This document shows positions 1 to 9,639 of a stretch of 64,000 nucleotides of DNA, in pieces (position 1 is the first letter of the stretch; each line of letters starts with the position of its first letter). Made by a program: the position numbers and the translations under genes. The DNA lies in contig JAGYIL010000001.1 of NCBI GenBank assembly GCA_018402545.1, positions 1 through 64,000 on the forward strand, read 5' to 3'. The notes beneath the pieces were generated by a model. It made no database searches. It was not told the DNA's origin and worked only from the letters and a program-made list of their open reading frames with translations. The DNA comes from Saccharospirillum sp. Lineage in GTDB: Bacteria > Pseudomonadota > Gammaproteobacteria > Pseudomonadales > Natronospirillaceae.

Positions 1-51
1 TGGCCTCCCACTTTGTACAGCGGCTTTATCGCGCTCACTTCACTCACCCAC

Positions 52-3000
52 TCAATGAAAATCCCGCGACCGAATGCTTACCTCCTTGCTGGCTTCCCCT
101 AATCCATCTATCCGTTGCGCGATGACATGAACCACATCGTTATCCCAGGCTTTTTCAATCAAACCGGTTACCAACACTAACTGCTCGGTAGTCAGTGCTT
201 TTATGTATTGCTGTGCCTGCTGTAACCAGACAATGACGTTGATGTTTCCGGTGTCGTCTTCGAGCGTAACAAAAGTAACGCCTGCTTTTGTTTTCGGCCG
301 TTGCCGGTTAACCACCAGTCCCAGCACGCGGATGGGTAGGCGCACCCGGTCTGGCTGGTTTAACCCCAGTCGTTTCGATAACCCCGCAATTCGGCGTTGT
401 TCGGTCTGCATCATGGGTAGCAAATCGCTGGCAGGTATGGTCTCAGGGATGATTTTGTCTTCCCGCAATAGGGTGATCAGATGTCGCCCCAGGGTCAGTC
501 CCTGGCTGTGATAGTCTTCAATCAGGTTGTCGAGTTCGTTCGGCGCTGGCAATTGGTTTTGTTGATCGGTTGCCGGTTCGTACGCGTCGGTCAGCAGTGG
601 CGTTTGCAGTCGTAATGCCGAGCTTTCCCAGCGTGCCTGGTAGCGATCATGGCTGAGGTCGGCGAAGGCGCCTGCTGAGGCCAGCAGGTCGAGATCGGCC
701 GTGCTGATGCCGGGCAACCGTTCTAGTTCCTTAATGCGCTTGAAGCCGTGTTTGGGGCGATGCCTGAGCAGATTGTCTGCACTGTTTTGAGTAAAGCCTT
801 TTATCCGACAAAAACCCAATCGAATGGCCGTGTCGTTGTTGTGCCATTCCAGCTGGTTTTCCCAGCCACTGTGATTAATGTTAACCGGTAAAACGGCTTT
901 ACCATGACGTTGTAAATCCTGTACTAGCTGTGAGGCGGTATAAAACCCCATAGGCAGGCTGTTCAGCAGGGCACAGCAGAATTCTGCCGGGTAGTGGCAT
1001 TTGAGCCAGGACGAGAAGTAGGCAATCAGCGCAAACCCGGCCGCATGAGATTCCGGAAAGCCGTATTCACCAAAGCCTTCAATCTGGCGATTGATGCGTT
1101 GAATAAATTCATCGGGGTAACCGTTTTCGTGCATGCGCTCGGTCAGTTTGGAGCGTAATTTATTAATGTGTCCGCTCTGTTTCCAACTGGCCATTGAGCG
1201 TCTTAAATCGTTTGCTTCGTCGGAACTGAAACCGGCAGCGACCATAGCCAGTGCAATGATCTGTTCCTGAAAGATGGGTACACCCAGGGTGCGTTCCAGC
1301 ACCGGTCGTAACGCTTCATTCGGATAGTGCACGGCTTCTTTACCGATGCGCCGCTTTAGGTAGGGGTGCACCATGTCGCCATGAATTGGCCCGGGCCGCA
1401 CGATCGCCACCTGAACCACCAGGTCGTAATAGCAATTGGGTTTCAGGCGCGGCAACATGTTCATTTGTGCGCGTGATTCAATCTGAAAAACACCAACGGT
1501 ATCGGCCTGTTGAATCATTGCAAAGGTGGCGGCATCGTCGCGCGGGATATGCTGTAATTTGAGGTTCTTACCATGGTGCTGGCGAATCAGATCCAGGGTG
1601 CGGCGTACGGCACTGAGCATGCCGAGCGCGAGAATGTCGACCTTCATCAGCCCCACCGTTTCCAGGTCGTCTTTATCCCACTGAATTACGGTGCGGTCGG
1701 GCATGGCTGCATTCTCGATCGGGACCAGATCGGCTACGACACCTTCGGTAATGATAAAACCACCGACATGCTGTGACAGATGACGGGGGAACCCCAATAT
1801 GCCTTCCAGCAAATGCTTGAACACGCCAATCTGATGTTCGGATAACCCCATGCCGTCCGAAATGATTTCCTCGATCCAGTTCTTGCTGCGATAGCGCCAG
1901 CCATAGTTGGCAATTTTCTGGTCCAACTGACTGATGTTTAACCCCATGGCGCGACCAATGTCGCGCAACGCACTTTTGCGCCGGTAGCTGATTACCGTGG
2001 CGGCCAGAGCTGCCCGCTTGCGGCCGTACTTCTGATAAATGTACTGAATGACTTCTTCGCGCCGCTGATGTTCAAAATCGACATCGATGTCCGGCGGGTC
2101 GTTGCGCCCTTTGGATATAAACCGGTCGAATAACAAAGAGGCCTGTTTGGGGTTTACTTCGGTGATGCCCAGGCAATAGCAGACTACCGAGTTCGCTGCA
2201 GAACCGCGCCCCTGACACAGAATGTTTTGCGACCGGGCAAAGCGCACAATGTCGTAGACAGTCAGAAAATAATGCTCGTAGTCTTTCTCGCGAATCATCG
2301 CCAGTTCGCGCTCGATGGTCGCGTCGATCTCGGCTGTGCTGCCTTCAGGAAAGCGCCGGGCGACGCCCTGGCGCACCAGCAGTCTTAAATATTGTTCGGC
2401 GGTGTACTGGCCGGGAAGGATGTCTTTCGGGTAACGGTAACGCAGGGCATCGAGCGTGAAGTCGCACCGGTCGGCAATGCGCAGGGTTTCCTGCATAAGG
2501 TCCGTGCCGTAGAGGCTGTGCAGTTTGTTGGCCGAGCGCAGATGGTTCTCTGCATTGGGAAACAGGTAGGGCAGGGCCTCGGTCAGGGTGGTGTTGAAGC
2601 GAATGGCGGTCAGGGCATCCTGCAGGTCTTTGCGCTCGGGTGTGTGCATGTGCACGTTGTTGGCGCAGGTTGCGGGCAGGTTGTGTTGCCTGGCCAGTTG
2701 TTGGGCGTGAGTGGCGAGTTCAAAACTGTTTTCGGTCAGCAGGTTTTCCACGAGCACCCAGCAGCGGTTTTTAAAACAATCGGCGTAGTAAGCCAACTGT
2801 TCGTCATCATCACTGCGCGCCCGGGGTGACCAGAGGCACAGGCAGTCATCCAGGTTCAGTGTGAAATCCTGGCGGGTTAACCGGTATTCGCCCTTGTCGC
2901 ACCGTCGCCGGGCCCGGGTAATCAGATGGCACAGCTGGCTGTAGGCGGCTTCGGTGGGGGCGAGCAGGATGATCAACTGACCGTCGAGACGAAATTCGGC

Positions 3001-3210
3001 GCCGATGATCAGTTTAATCGGTAGCTTCTGGTCTCTGACGACGCGCCAGGCTTTGACCACGCCGGCGACCGAGCACTCGTCGGTAATGGCCAGCGCCTGA
3101 TAACCCAGCTCGACCGCTCGCAGTACCAGCTCCTGCGGGTGAGAGGCACCGCGCAGAAAACTGTGGTTGCTCAGACAATGCAATTCGGCGTAGGGCAGTG
3201 AGTCGGTCAT
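52..3210 (-). CDS. dnaE2: Error-prone DNA polymerase DnaE2 (ImuC)
   Basis: Second-type C-family DNA polymerase, 1052 aa, which performs translesion synthesis in the SOS response with ImuA and ImuB. The N-terminal PHP domain begins with the HCLSNHSFLRGASHP segment (about residues 11-25). The polymerase palm shows GRGSAANS (334-341) and the catalytic PDIDVDFE (373-380). A C-terminal OB-fold (near residue 960, PIRVLGLVVNRQRPKTK) follows. Length is typical for DnaE2 and shorter than replicative DnaE. It is the last gene of imuA-imuB-dnaE2, starting 3 bp after the imuB stop, so it is co-transcribed and controlled by the LexA box before imuA. The frame is intact; its stop lies 52 bp from the window edge. 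Confidence 0.96.
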   Translation of the reverse strand: MTDSLPYAELHCLSNHSFLRGASHPQELVLRAVELGYQALAITDECSVAGVVKAWRVVRDQKLPIKLIIGAEFRLDGQLIILLAPTEAAYSQLCHLITRARRRCDKGEYRLTRQDFTLNLDDCLCLWSPRARSDDDEQLAYYADCFKNRCWVLVENLLTENSFELATHAQQLARQHNLPATCANNVHMHTPERKDLQDALTAIRFNTTLTEALPYLFPNAENHLRSANKLHSLYGTDLMQETLRIADRCDFTLDALRYRYPKDILPGQYTAEQYLRLLVRQGVARRFPEGSTAEIDATIERELAMIREKDYEHYFLTVYDIVRFARSQNILCQGRGSAANSVVCYCLGITEVNPKQASLLFDRFISKGRNDPPDIDVDFEHQRREEVIQYIYQKYGRKRAALAATVISYRRKSALRDIGRAMGLNISQLDQKIANYGWRYRSKNWIEEIISDGMGLSEHQIGVFKHLLEGILGFPRHLSQHVGGFIITEGVVADLVPIENAAMPDRTVIQWDKDDLETVGLMKVDILALGMLSAVRRTLDLIRQHHGKNLKLQHIPRDDAATFAMIQQADTVGVFQIESRAQMNMLPRLKPNCYYDLVVQVAIVRPGPIHGDMVHPYLKRRIGKEAVHYPNEALRPVLERTLGVPIFQEQIIALAMVAAGFSSDEANDLRRSMASWKQSGHINKLRSKLTERMHENGYPDEFIQRINRQIEGFGEYGFPESHAAGFALIAYFSSWLKCHYPAEFCCALLNSLPMGFYTASQLVQDLQRHGKAVLPVNINHSGWENQLEWHNNDTAIRLGFCRIKGFTQNSADNLLRHRPKHGFKRIKELERLPGISTADLDLLASAGAFADLSHDRYQARWESSALRLQTPLLTDAYEPATDQQNQLPAPNELDNLIEDYHSQGLTLGRHLITLLREDKIIPETIPASDLLPMMQTEQRRIAGLSKRLGLNQPDRVRLPIRVLGLVVNRQRPKTKAGVTFVTLEDDTGNINVIVWLQQAQQYIKALTTEQLVLVTGLIEKAWDNDVVHVIAQRIDGLGEASKEVSIRSRDFH

Positions 3211-3213
3211 GGG

Positions 3214-4632
3214 TTATCCGAAAAAGCCGGCCAGGCTCCAGTGGCCATCGTCGTGACGGGCGAGCCAGACGGCTTGCTGATGGTGTGGATGCCAGGCGCG
3301 AAAATAATCACGCCGGTAAGGGGCCGGTTGCGCCCAGCGACCCATCACAATGCGCTCGGGTCCGCTCAGTAACTGAAATTGTTGCGGTTCGACCCTTTGC
3401 CCGCTATCCGGCACCAGCAAAGGCTGGAAACGGGGGCGTGACGATTCCGGGCGCCCGGCGCGATCGACCGCCGGGGTAAGCCGGGTGGCGTGTTCCGGTC
3501 TGGGGTCGGCGGTAGTCGTCAGTGTGTGTACCTGGTGGTGACCAAGCCGCGAAACCAGCAAAGACAGCAAACGATCGGCATCCGCTTCCGGATAGGCGGT
3601 ACCTAGCAGGTCACCCGTGGGCATGGGGTCGGTGCGAAAGCGCCGCGCTCTCAGTTGCAGCGAAAGTACGGGTTCCGGTAAGACCAGATGGTCGAGCTGC
3701 AGGTTGATCAGGCTGAGCCACTCCTGAGCACTGCGTGAGCCCTGTACGGCTTGAATGCGCAGCCGGGTTGCGGGCCGGTTTCGATGGTTCAGACGCAGAT
3801 AGAGGTTGTCGGCCAGGCGCTGACGCGCTTTCAGGTAGGCTTCCAGGTTCGTCAGCAGGCGCTTGAGCGGAAACAGCAGGCTGGCACTGTGCTCGGCCTC
3901 GTGGCTCAGCTCCAGGCGTTCGTCGAAATGCGGTGGGATGTCAAAGCGGTGGCCCAGGGTGTCGGGGGATTCCAGAGCCGAGAGCCGTTGCAACAGGGTC
4001 GGGCCGAAGCGATAGCCGAGTTCGGCCCGGGGCAGCCGGCGAATATCGGCATAGCAGTGCAGGCCCATGGATTTCAGCCGGGCGGCGTCTTTGGCGTCGA
4101 GGCCCAGCCGGTCGATGGCAATGGGGTCGAGTGCGCTGATCAGTCGTTGGCGGTCGCTGCTGACGAGCGGCTGATCGTTGATGGCCAACACCTGAGCGGC
4201 CTGAGCAGTGTGACCACAAGCCCAGCGGTAGTGGAAACCACAGTGATCCAGACGCTCTCGCAGCGAGCTGACCAGGGCATCAAGCCCCTGATACAACCGC
4301 AGCATCGAGCCGATTTCGAGACTGAGGCCTGAAGGCGGGCACAGCCGGATATCGGCGCAGGCCTGATACAGCAACAGCGCCAGGCGTTGCAGTTGTTCCT
4401 GTTCGGCCAGGGCATCGTAGTGGGCGGTTTCGACGTCGCTCAGCAGACAGTAGGCGGTGGCGGTGTTCATTCCGGGTCGCACACCCAGGGCAGTCGCTGC
4501 GCCATTGCATTGTTCAATGCCGGACCGGGCGTTGAGCAGCAATTGCGGCGTGGCGCTCTCCAGAGTGCCAAACCGGGCTTGCAAGGCAAGCTGGGGAAAG
4601 TCGATGTACAGCCAGAGTCGGGTGTTAGCCAT
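3214..4632 (-). CDS. imuB: ImuB, inactive Y-family polymerase-like protein
   Basis: Y-family polymerase fold protein, 472 aa, acting as the clamp-binding adaptor for DnaE2 mutagenesis. The N-terminus (LWLYIDFPQLALQARF) matches the Y-family start. Where active polymerases carry the SIDE-type acidic motif, this protein reads SLEIGSMLRL, consistent with the known loss of catalytic residues in ImuB. The little-finger region follows, and the C-terminus ends in the typical ImuB segment (YFRAWHPHHQQAVWLARHDD then WSLAGFFG). The start overlaps the end of imuA by 8 bp, indicating translational coupling. Family identity is clear from both sequence and operon order. Confidence 0.93.
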   Translation of the reverse strand: MANTRLWLYIDFPQLALQARFGTLESATPQLLLNARSGIEQCNGAATALGVRPGMNTATAYCLLSDVETAHYDALAEQEQLQRLALLLYQACADIRLCPPSGLSLEIGSMLRLYQGLDALVSSLRERLDHCGFHYRWACGHTAQAAQVLAINDQPLVSSDRQRLISALDPIAIDRLGLDAKDAARLKSMGLHCYADIRRLPRAELGYRFGPTLLQRLSALESPDTLGHRFDIPPHFDERLELSHEAEHSASLLFPLKRLLTNLEAYLKARQRLADNLYLRLNHRNRPATRLRIQAVQGSRSAQEWLSLINLQLDHLVLPEPVLSLQLRARRFRTDPMPTGDLLGTAYPEADADRLLSLLVSRLGHHQVHTLTTTADPRPEHATRLTPAVDRAGRPESSRPRFQPLLVPDSGQRVEPQQFQLLSGPERIVMGRWAQPAPYRRDYFRAWHPHHQQAVWLARHDDGHWSLAGFFG

Positions 4633-5275
4633 GGTGTCGGACTCTGTCGGGTTGCAGCGGCACGGTTACCGCCAGGTTGTGCAGCGGCCAGCCAGCGCGT
4701 CGTTTGAGAATGTGCAGCTGCACCCGGTCGGCCTGTTCGGCGCACACCTGAAGTCGCAGGGCGGCGATGGACGCACGGTCGCGCCAGCGTTCGGGGCGCA
4801 GCAGAAACACCGGCAGCCGGTTGCTCTCGGCGGCCAGCTGCAGGCGGCGCATGTGGGCGTTGTCGAGCCGGTCGACCCAGGCGATGACGGCCTGGCAGCC
4901 GCCGGTGGTCAGGCAGCGCTCCAGGCTCCACAGCAGGTCGTCCTGACGTGGGGCCTGACACAGCAACAGCCGGGACAAGTCGAGCCCCCAGTGGGCCAGC
5001 CCCGGGGCATGGGGCCGGTAGGGCGGGTTGAACCAGGCCTGCCAGAGCTGGTCTGTCTGGCTGAGTGTGGCCAGGTACGGCAGCAGCAGTCTCAGTTCGC
5101 CCTGGCCAGGCCGGGCGTAGAGAATTTCGGTAACGGCACCGAGCGGCCAGCCACCGCCGGGCAGCTCGGCATCCAGTGCTGCGTAGCCGCTGGGGGCGGC
5201 ATGAATACGGGCCATGCGCCAGTCGCTGGCGGACCAAAGCCGACCGCTCCGGGTCAGATCGTTCAGCAAAGACAT
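4625..5275 (-). CDS. imuA: ImuA, SOS mutagenesis RecA-like protein
   Basis: 216 aa protein of the ImuA/SulA-RecA-like family, first gene of the mutasome operon. It opens with a typical ELPGGGWPLGAVTEILY segment (about residues 37-53), which resembles the start of a RecA core but lacks a proper Walker A. In known systems ImuA works with ImuB and DnaE2, and probably links them to RecA. The start ATG at 5275 is 20 bp from the LexA box, so LexA binding would cover the promoter. Downstream imuB overlaps it. Confidence 0.9.
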   Translation of the reverse strand: MSLLNDLTRSGRLWSASDWRMARIHAAPSGYAALDAELPGGGWPLGAVTEILYARPGQGELRLLLPYLATLSQTDQLWQAWFNPPYRPHAPGLAHWGLDLSRLLLCQAPRQDDLLWSLERCLTTGGCQAVIAWVDRLDNAHMRRLQLAAESNRLPVFLLRPERWRDRASIAALRLQVCAEQADRVQLHILKRRAGWPLHNLAVTVPLQPDRVRHHG

Positions 5276-5294
5276 GATGAAGGTGCTCGATAAG

Positions 5295-5310
5295 CTGTAT
5301 GGATATACAG
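5295..5310 (-). promoter_or_regulatory. LexA (SOS) box upstream of imuA
   Basis: CTGTATGGATATACAG fits the gammaproteobacterial LexA consensus CTG-N10-CAG, with TA-rich half sites. It lies 20 bp upstream of the imuA start and overlaps a possible -10 (TATACT read on the minus strand). This makes imuA-imuB-dnaE2 a DNA-damage-inducible operon; the inference rests on the match and position. Confidence 0.9.
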
Positions 5311-5450
5311 TATAATCAGCCGCGATCAGGATGCCAGTGGTTGATTCGTAATGATCTGTATCGGTGTATTCGTTGGGCGGCCCTTAGTGCCATGAGCCCG
5401 AAATTCGCAGGGTAATTGGCGAAGTTGGCACCTTGTACTTAGTGCCAGTC

Positions 5451-5557
5451 GGACTGCCGGGTACGCCTACTGGGGGTATGCTGTAAATACTTCCCTGTAA
5501 GCTCGGAGACCGCATCCCTGCGGTCTAACGACCCCCAGTAGACGTACCCGGCAGTCC
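5451..5557 (-). repeat. Structured intergenic element, copy A
   Basis: A 27-bp inverted repeat (5451-5477 and 5531-5557, 26 of 27 paired) closes this element. Inside is the perfect hairpin AGACCGCA-TCCC-TGCGGTCT (5507-5526) and a weaker one around 5484-5501. Read on the minus strand, the loops are CAGGGATG (5513-5520) and ACAGGGAAGT. It lies between the TauE-like gene and the imuA promoter, both on the minus strand. The interior (TGCTGTAAATAC... and ...GCGGTCTAACG) is shared with copy D, so A and D form one subfamily. Confidence 0.85.
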
Positions 5558-5593
5558 TTGGGTCATCACAGGTGGTTGAACCAAGGCGAATTT

Positions 5594-6346
5594 CTAAGCC
5601 ATCAACCCTGAGGCCACCAGGCTCAAGCCCGACCCCATCAGCAAAGCAAACGCCAGACGGCGCATCCAGAGTTCCGGGAGGGGAGGTCCGAAGCGTTTGC
5701 CAATGAGCGTGCCCAGAATGACCAGTGGCAGGCCCAGTACACAGATCAGCAGAACGTTCATGGCGTCTTGCAGAAAGGGTAATGCCAGGGCGATGCGAAC
5801 GACTGAGGTGGCGAAAAAGGTCATCAGCAGGGTCAGCCGAATGCTGAGCAGTGGCAGGGGCTGGCGGTACATCAGAAACGCCAGTGGCGGGCCGTAGGTG
5901 GCGAACAGGCCGCCGAGCAAGCCGGCGATGGCGCCCGCTGTGGCAAAGGCGAAACGACCGTTTACGTCGGCCTGGGGTTTGGGTTTGAGCATCATCAGCA
6001 GGCAACTGATGACCAGGGTAATGCCGAGCAGCAGTTGCAGCAGGCTGAGGCTGCTTTGACTGAAGTGGGTGAGCAGCCATAAGCCCAGGCCGGTTAACGG
6101 GATGGCCGTTGCCAGCATGGCGATGACTGCCGGGCGATGCACATGCTGGGTGTGGCCACGCAGGGCGATGCCGGTGTTGGCCAGACTCAGGGTGCTGGTG
6201 GCGAACGCCAGAAAGGCGAGGTCGGCCAGGCCAAGAACCGAGCTCAGGCCCATAACGATCAGGCCGAAGGCAAAGCCGGTGACGGTTTGAATGTAACTGC
6301 CCAGAAAGAACAGGCCCAGCAGCAGGGCAGCGTTGGTGATGTCCAT
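5594..6346 (-). CDS. TauE/SafE-family sulfite exporter-like permease
   Basis: 250 aa integral membrane protein with about eight hydrophobic segments arranged as two repeated halves, the usual TauE/SafE (TSUP) topology. Typical signatures are the glycine-rich first helix (GLFFLGSYIQTVTGFAFGLI) and the second-half counterpart (AGAIAGLLGGLFATYGPP, about residues 137-154). Family members export sulfite, sulfoacetate or other organosulfur anions; the substrate here cannot be told. It is a monocistronic-looking minus-strand gene with element A just past its stop. Confidence 0.88.
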   Translation of the reverse strand: MDITNAALLLGLFFLGSYIQTVTGFAFGLIVMGLSSVLGLADLAFLAFATSTLSLANTGIALRGHTQHVHRPAVIAMLATAIPLTGLGLWLLTHFSQSSLSLLQLLLGITLVISCLLMMLKPKPQADVNGRFAFATAGAIAGLLGGLFATYGPPLAFLMYRQPLPLLSIRLTLLMTFFATSVVRIALALPFLQDAMNVLLICVLGLPLVILGTLIGKRFGPPLPELWMRRLAFALLMGSGLSLVASGLMA

Positions 6347-6429
6347 GCGTGTAGTTTACGGGGTTCGGGTGGCTGCGGCGAGGCGGGATGGTGCGGTCCG
6401 AACCCCGGGTAAGGGCCGGACCGGTGGCG

Positions 6430-6876
6430 CTACAGTTCGTCGATCAGGGATTTGACGTCGGTGTGCTGGGCAATTACCTGTTCGAGTGCCGCCGGGCTGA
6501 TCAGCTGATACAGGCGGTTGTCTTTTTCGATGGTGCCCTGAATGTAGCCGCCAGCCATGTTGGTGTCGGCGTCTTCCATGGCAAAGTATTGCACCCCCTC
6601 AACCTTGGTAACGGCCATGCCAACCCGGGTTTCCGACAGGTCGAGCACGAGCAGAAAGCTGGGCTCGGTGATTTGGCCGTAGCCCGTCATCTGGTGTACA
6701 TCGATAACCGCCAGGGTTTCGCCGCGCAGGCTGACCAGCCCCATGACACCCAGGGCATCGCTGGGGACCGGATGCAACGGCTGCCACGGAACCACTTCTT
6801 TGATCAGAGTGGCCGGGAATGCCAGCGGCTCGGTATCGAGCTGAACCACAACCCACATTTCGTTCGACATCGACAT
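6430..6876 (-). CDS. CheW-like chemotaxis coupling protein
   Basis: 148 aa, a single CheW domain. The first strand reads WVVVQLDTEPLAFPATLIKEV, and the conserved VSLRGETLAVIDVHQMTG segment (about 48-65) is the usual GLVNLRGxxLPVIDL motif. CheW proteins couple methyl-accepting receptors to the kinase CheA. No cheA, cheB or cheR is adjacent, so this is an orphan coupling protein that may serve the two chemoreceptors elsewhere in the window (14.7 and 34.3 kb); that link is inference. The start ATG at 6876 has a GGAGCC-type ribosome site. Upstream is a 470-bp non-coding gap holding element B. Confidence 0.88.
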   Translation of the reverse strand: MSMSNEMWVVVQLDTEPLAFPATLIKEVVPWQPLHPVPSDALGVMGLVSLRGETLAVIDVHQMTGYGQITEPSFLLVLDLSETRVGMAVTKVEGVQYFAMEDADTNMAGGYIQGTIEKDNRLYQLISPAALEQVIAQHTDVKSLIDEL

Positions 6877-7040
6877 TCGACGGGCTCCTATGCCTTACAG
6901 CGCGGATGCAGTCCGCATTCAATCAGATTAGTCAGGCCCCGGTGGCCTTGCAAGCGGGCCGACGGGGTAAGCATTGTTCAGGTTATCGACCGGCAATGCC
7001 AATAGTTAAGGAGCGCCTGTTTCGACTTTTGGTTTTCTCC

Positions 7041-7250
7041 GGTGCCAAGCGTCCGTATCAGGCACCGGGTGTGGCTATCTGGGGTCGGCGTGGACCCGTC
7101 CATGGGGCCTAGACTGCAGGATATGAATCCCCTCCCTGGGATTCACCCTTCGGGCTCGCTGCGCTCATGCAAAAACGCTCCTGGCGTTTTAGTCCCTGCT
7201 TCAGACTCCCCCAGATAGCCACACCCGGCACCTGACACTCAGTTGGTTGC
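7041..7250 (-). repeat. Structured intergenic element, copy B (long form)
   Basis: Explains most of the 471-bp gap (6877-7347) between the divergent cheW-like and helicase genes. The main arms are 7059-7084 and 7209-7234 (24 of 26 paired, core GTGGCTATCTGGGG). The interior has three small hairpins: CCCGTCCATGGG (minus strand loop CATGGACG, 7097-7104), GAATCCC...GGGATTC (7125-7144) and AAAACGC...GCGTTTT (about 7172-7190). The right flank ends in the TTGGTTGC shared with copies E and G. On the minus strand it could form part of the cheW leader. I see no gene in the rest of the gap. Confidence 0.85.
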
Positions 7251-7347
7251 AAACTACGAGACATGAATGAAATCACAGTCGGTTAAATCGCAGACAAGTC
7301 AGCATGACTTTGCTAGCCTTGTCCGCCGCCTTTGACTCTGACCAAGC

Positions 7348-9615
7348 ATGCGCTTTTCCGACACCGACTTCACAGACGAGCAACAACGCATCATCGCCCA
7401 CCCGGGTGGCCATGCGCGTATTGTGGCGGTGGCCGGGTCGGGCAAGACGGCGACGCTGACGGCTTATGTCAGCCGCCGCATTCGTGAAGGGCTGTCACCG
7501 CGCCGTCTGTTAGTGCTGATGTACAATAAAACGGCACAGCGGGACTTCGCCCGTCGTCTGACTGAGCAGAACCCGGCGGGAACGCGCTTGCCGGAAGTGC
7601 GGACTTTCCATTCGCTCGGTTATCGCATTTATCAGCGCCTGGTTCAGGATGGCGACTTGCCGCCGTTTGACCGGACGCTGTTGTCCGATGCCCAGGTCGA
7701 GCCGCTGGTCTGGCGTATTCTGCGGGAGCTGGCCGATGATGATCAGGCCGAAGACATTCTGACCCGCAAGAAGAAGTGGGTCGAACCGGCGCTTTCCTAT
7801 TTTGAACTGGTGAAAAGCAGTTTGAACCCGCCCGAGGTGGTGTTTGAGCAAAGCCACCTGCCTGCTCAGTGCCGGATCTTCATCGAAGCCTTTGAGCGCT
7901 TTGAGCAGTGGCGTCAGTCGGAGCGTCGTGTCACCTTCAGCGACCTGCTGTACGACCCGGTGCGTTGCCTGAACAGCCGGCCCGAGTTGGCCGAGCGTTT
8001 TGGTGGCCATATGCAGGAAATTCTGGTGGATGAGTACCAGGACATTAACCCCATTCAGCAACGGTTGCTCGAAATCGTGCACGGTGGGCGCGGCCAGGTG
8101 ATGGTGGTGGGTGACCCGGACCAGACCATCTATGAGTTTCGCGGGTCGGAGCCGACCTTGTTGACTGAGGGCTTTACCGAACAGTTCGAGGCGGTGCACG
8201 ACTACGAACTGAGCTGGACCTTTCGTTACGGTCATCACTTGAGCCTGTTAGCTAACCACTTGATCGGTGCCGGACATTTGCACCCGGACAGCCGCACCCT
8301 GTGTTACTCCCATGCCATCACGCCGCCCACCCGGGTGGAGCAGGTGCGCAGTGACGATGGCGCAAGCACGGCGCTGGGGCTGATTCAACAGATTCGACAA
8401 CAGCGTCCGCTGAGCGACGTTGCGGTGTTGAACCGGCTGTGGGCGAACAGTGCCCGGCTTGAGCTGCTGTTGATGGCGGCCGACGTCCCTTACCATCTGG
8501 ATCACCACCAGACGGTGCTGGAGCGGTTCGAATTGCGCCCCTTCTGGGTGCTGTTTGATCTGGCCAGTGGCGATTTCAGCCGTTATGACCCGGACCGGCG
8601 CCGCCAGGCGTGGCAAACACTGCTGACCCAGCCTTATCTAAAGATCCGCAAGGCGATCATCGACGATCTGGTTAAACGGCTGGCTACGGTGGCGGTGGAT
8701 GTCGCCCGGCATTTGCGCAATGCCATTCCCGAGTCGCTGTCGGGCTACCAGGCCGATCAGTTGATGGAGCGGGCGCGACTGTTGCAAAAGGCGGAGGAGG
8801 CGAAGGCCAGTGCCTCCGAGTTGCTCAGCGGCTGGATTCGCGGAACGGAGTACTACGCCGCGCTGAAAGAGTCGGCGTTTTCTGCCCAGCAGGTGGATGA
8901 TCAGGTCGCGACCGTTAAAGCCTTCGCTCAGTTTGTAGCGGCCCAGGACTGGCCCGCTGCTGAGGCCTCGCCGCGTTTGCGTCAGTGGCAGCAACACCAG
9001 ACCGGTCAGAATGCTTCTGGCCAGTCGCAGCGGGGCGTACACATAACCTCCATTCACAAAGCCAAGGGGCGTGAGTGGCCGATCGTGATTTTGCCCGAGG
9101 TCAACGCCCGGTTTTACCCCTACCATCCTGAAGGCGACCTGACCCGGCCGACCTCGGAAGACAGTGAGCGACGCTTGCTCTATGTGGCGATGACGCGGGC
9201 GCGCGAACATCTGGTACTGCTGACGCCGGCCGACCGCAGCGAACACCCGGACAGCCCTTTCGTCAACGAACTGCGATGGCTGGGGTCGACGGACCTGGCG
9301 CACGCCCTGAATGACGGCAGTACCGAGCTGACCCTGAACGATGCGATGGACACGCACATGGTCAGCCGCTATCTGAACGCGGTTGGTGCATCCCTTCGCG
9401 TTCACTGGGAGGCCGCACCGCGACCGATTGATGCAGTTGCCGGTACTGCCGACGATGCAGCCCCGCCCGCTGCCCGGCGCGTGCGGCACCAGCAGTGGGG
9501 CGTCGGCCGGGTGGTGCAGCAAGACCCACAGCGATTGCGCATCCGCTTTGTGCGCAATGGCCAGGAGCGAACCTTCGACCGGGCAACCGTCGAGCCTTTT
9601 CTGGAGTGGTTGTAG
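7348..9615 (+). CDS. UvrD/Rep-family ATP-dependent DNA helicase
   Basis: 755 aa superfamily 1A helicase. Q-motif and motif I (FTDEQQRIIAHPGG, AVAGSGKTATL, residues about 9-36), motif II as VDEYQDINPIQQ (about 228-239), motif III GDPDQTIYEFRGS, motif V/VI HITSIHKAKGREWPIV and RRLLYVAMTRAREHLVLL. The C-terminus (HQQWGVGRVVQQDPQRLRIRFV) is a small beta domain like the PcrA/UvrD Tudor-type tail that binds RNA polymerase. It is longer than Rep (about 670 aa) and close to UvrD (about 720), but too divergent for me to call it uvrD itself. It probably unwinds DNA in repair or conflict resolution. A second, housekeeping UvrD may exist elsewhere. Confidence 0.9.
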   Translation: MRFSDTDFTDEQQRIIAHPGGHARIVAVAGSGKTATLTAYVSRRIREGLSPRRLLVLMYNKTAQRDFARRLTEQNPAGTRLPEVRTFHSLGYRIYQRLVQDGDLPPFDRTLLSDAQVEPLVWRILRELADDDQAEDILTRKKKWVEPALSYFELVKSSLNPPEVVFEQSHLPAQCRIFIEAFERFEQWRQSERRVTFSDLLYDPVRCLNSRPELAERFGGHMQEILVDEYQDINPIQQRLLEIVHGGRGQVMVVGDPDQTIYEFRGSEPTLLTEGFTEQFEAVHDYELSWTFRYGHHLSLLANHLIGAGHLHPDSRTLCYSHAITPPTRVEQVRSDDGASTALGLIQQIRQQRPLSDVAVLNRLWANSARLELLLMAADVPYHLDHHQTVLERFELRPFWVLFDLASGDFSRYDPDRRRQAWQTLLTQPYLKIRKAIIDDLVKRLATVAVDVARHLRNAIPESLSGYQADQLMERARLLQKAEEAKASASELLSGWIRGTEYYAALKESAFSAQQVDDQVATVKAFAQFVAAQDWPAAEASPRLRQWQQHQTGQNASGQSQRGVHITSIHKAKGREWPIVILPEVNARFYPYHPEGDLTRPTSEDSERRLLYVAMTRAREHLVLLTPADRSEHPDSPFVNELRWLGSTDLAHALNDGSTELTLNDAMDTHMVSRYLNAVGASLRVHWEAAPRPIDAVAGTADDAAPPAARRVRHQQWGVGRVVQQDPQRLRIRFVRNGQERTFDRATVEPFLEWL

Positions 9616-9639
9616 GGGATTGAGTGACGGGTGACATTG

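Noticed and set aside
4457-5293. Long plus-strand open frames opposite imuA/imuB and similar frames opposite other genes
   Set aside because: They lack ribosome sites and family similarity, and lie opposite strongly supported genes; they come from high GC.
7041-7250. Element copies as simple rho-independent terminators
   Set aside because: Three copies lie between divergent gene starts and none has the T run expected after the stem.
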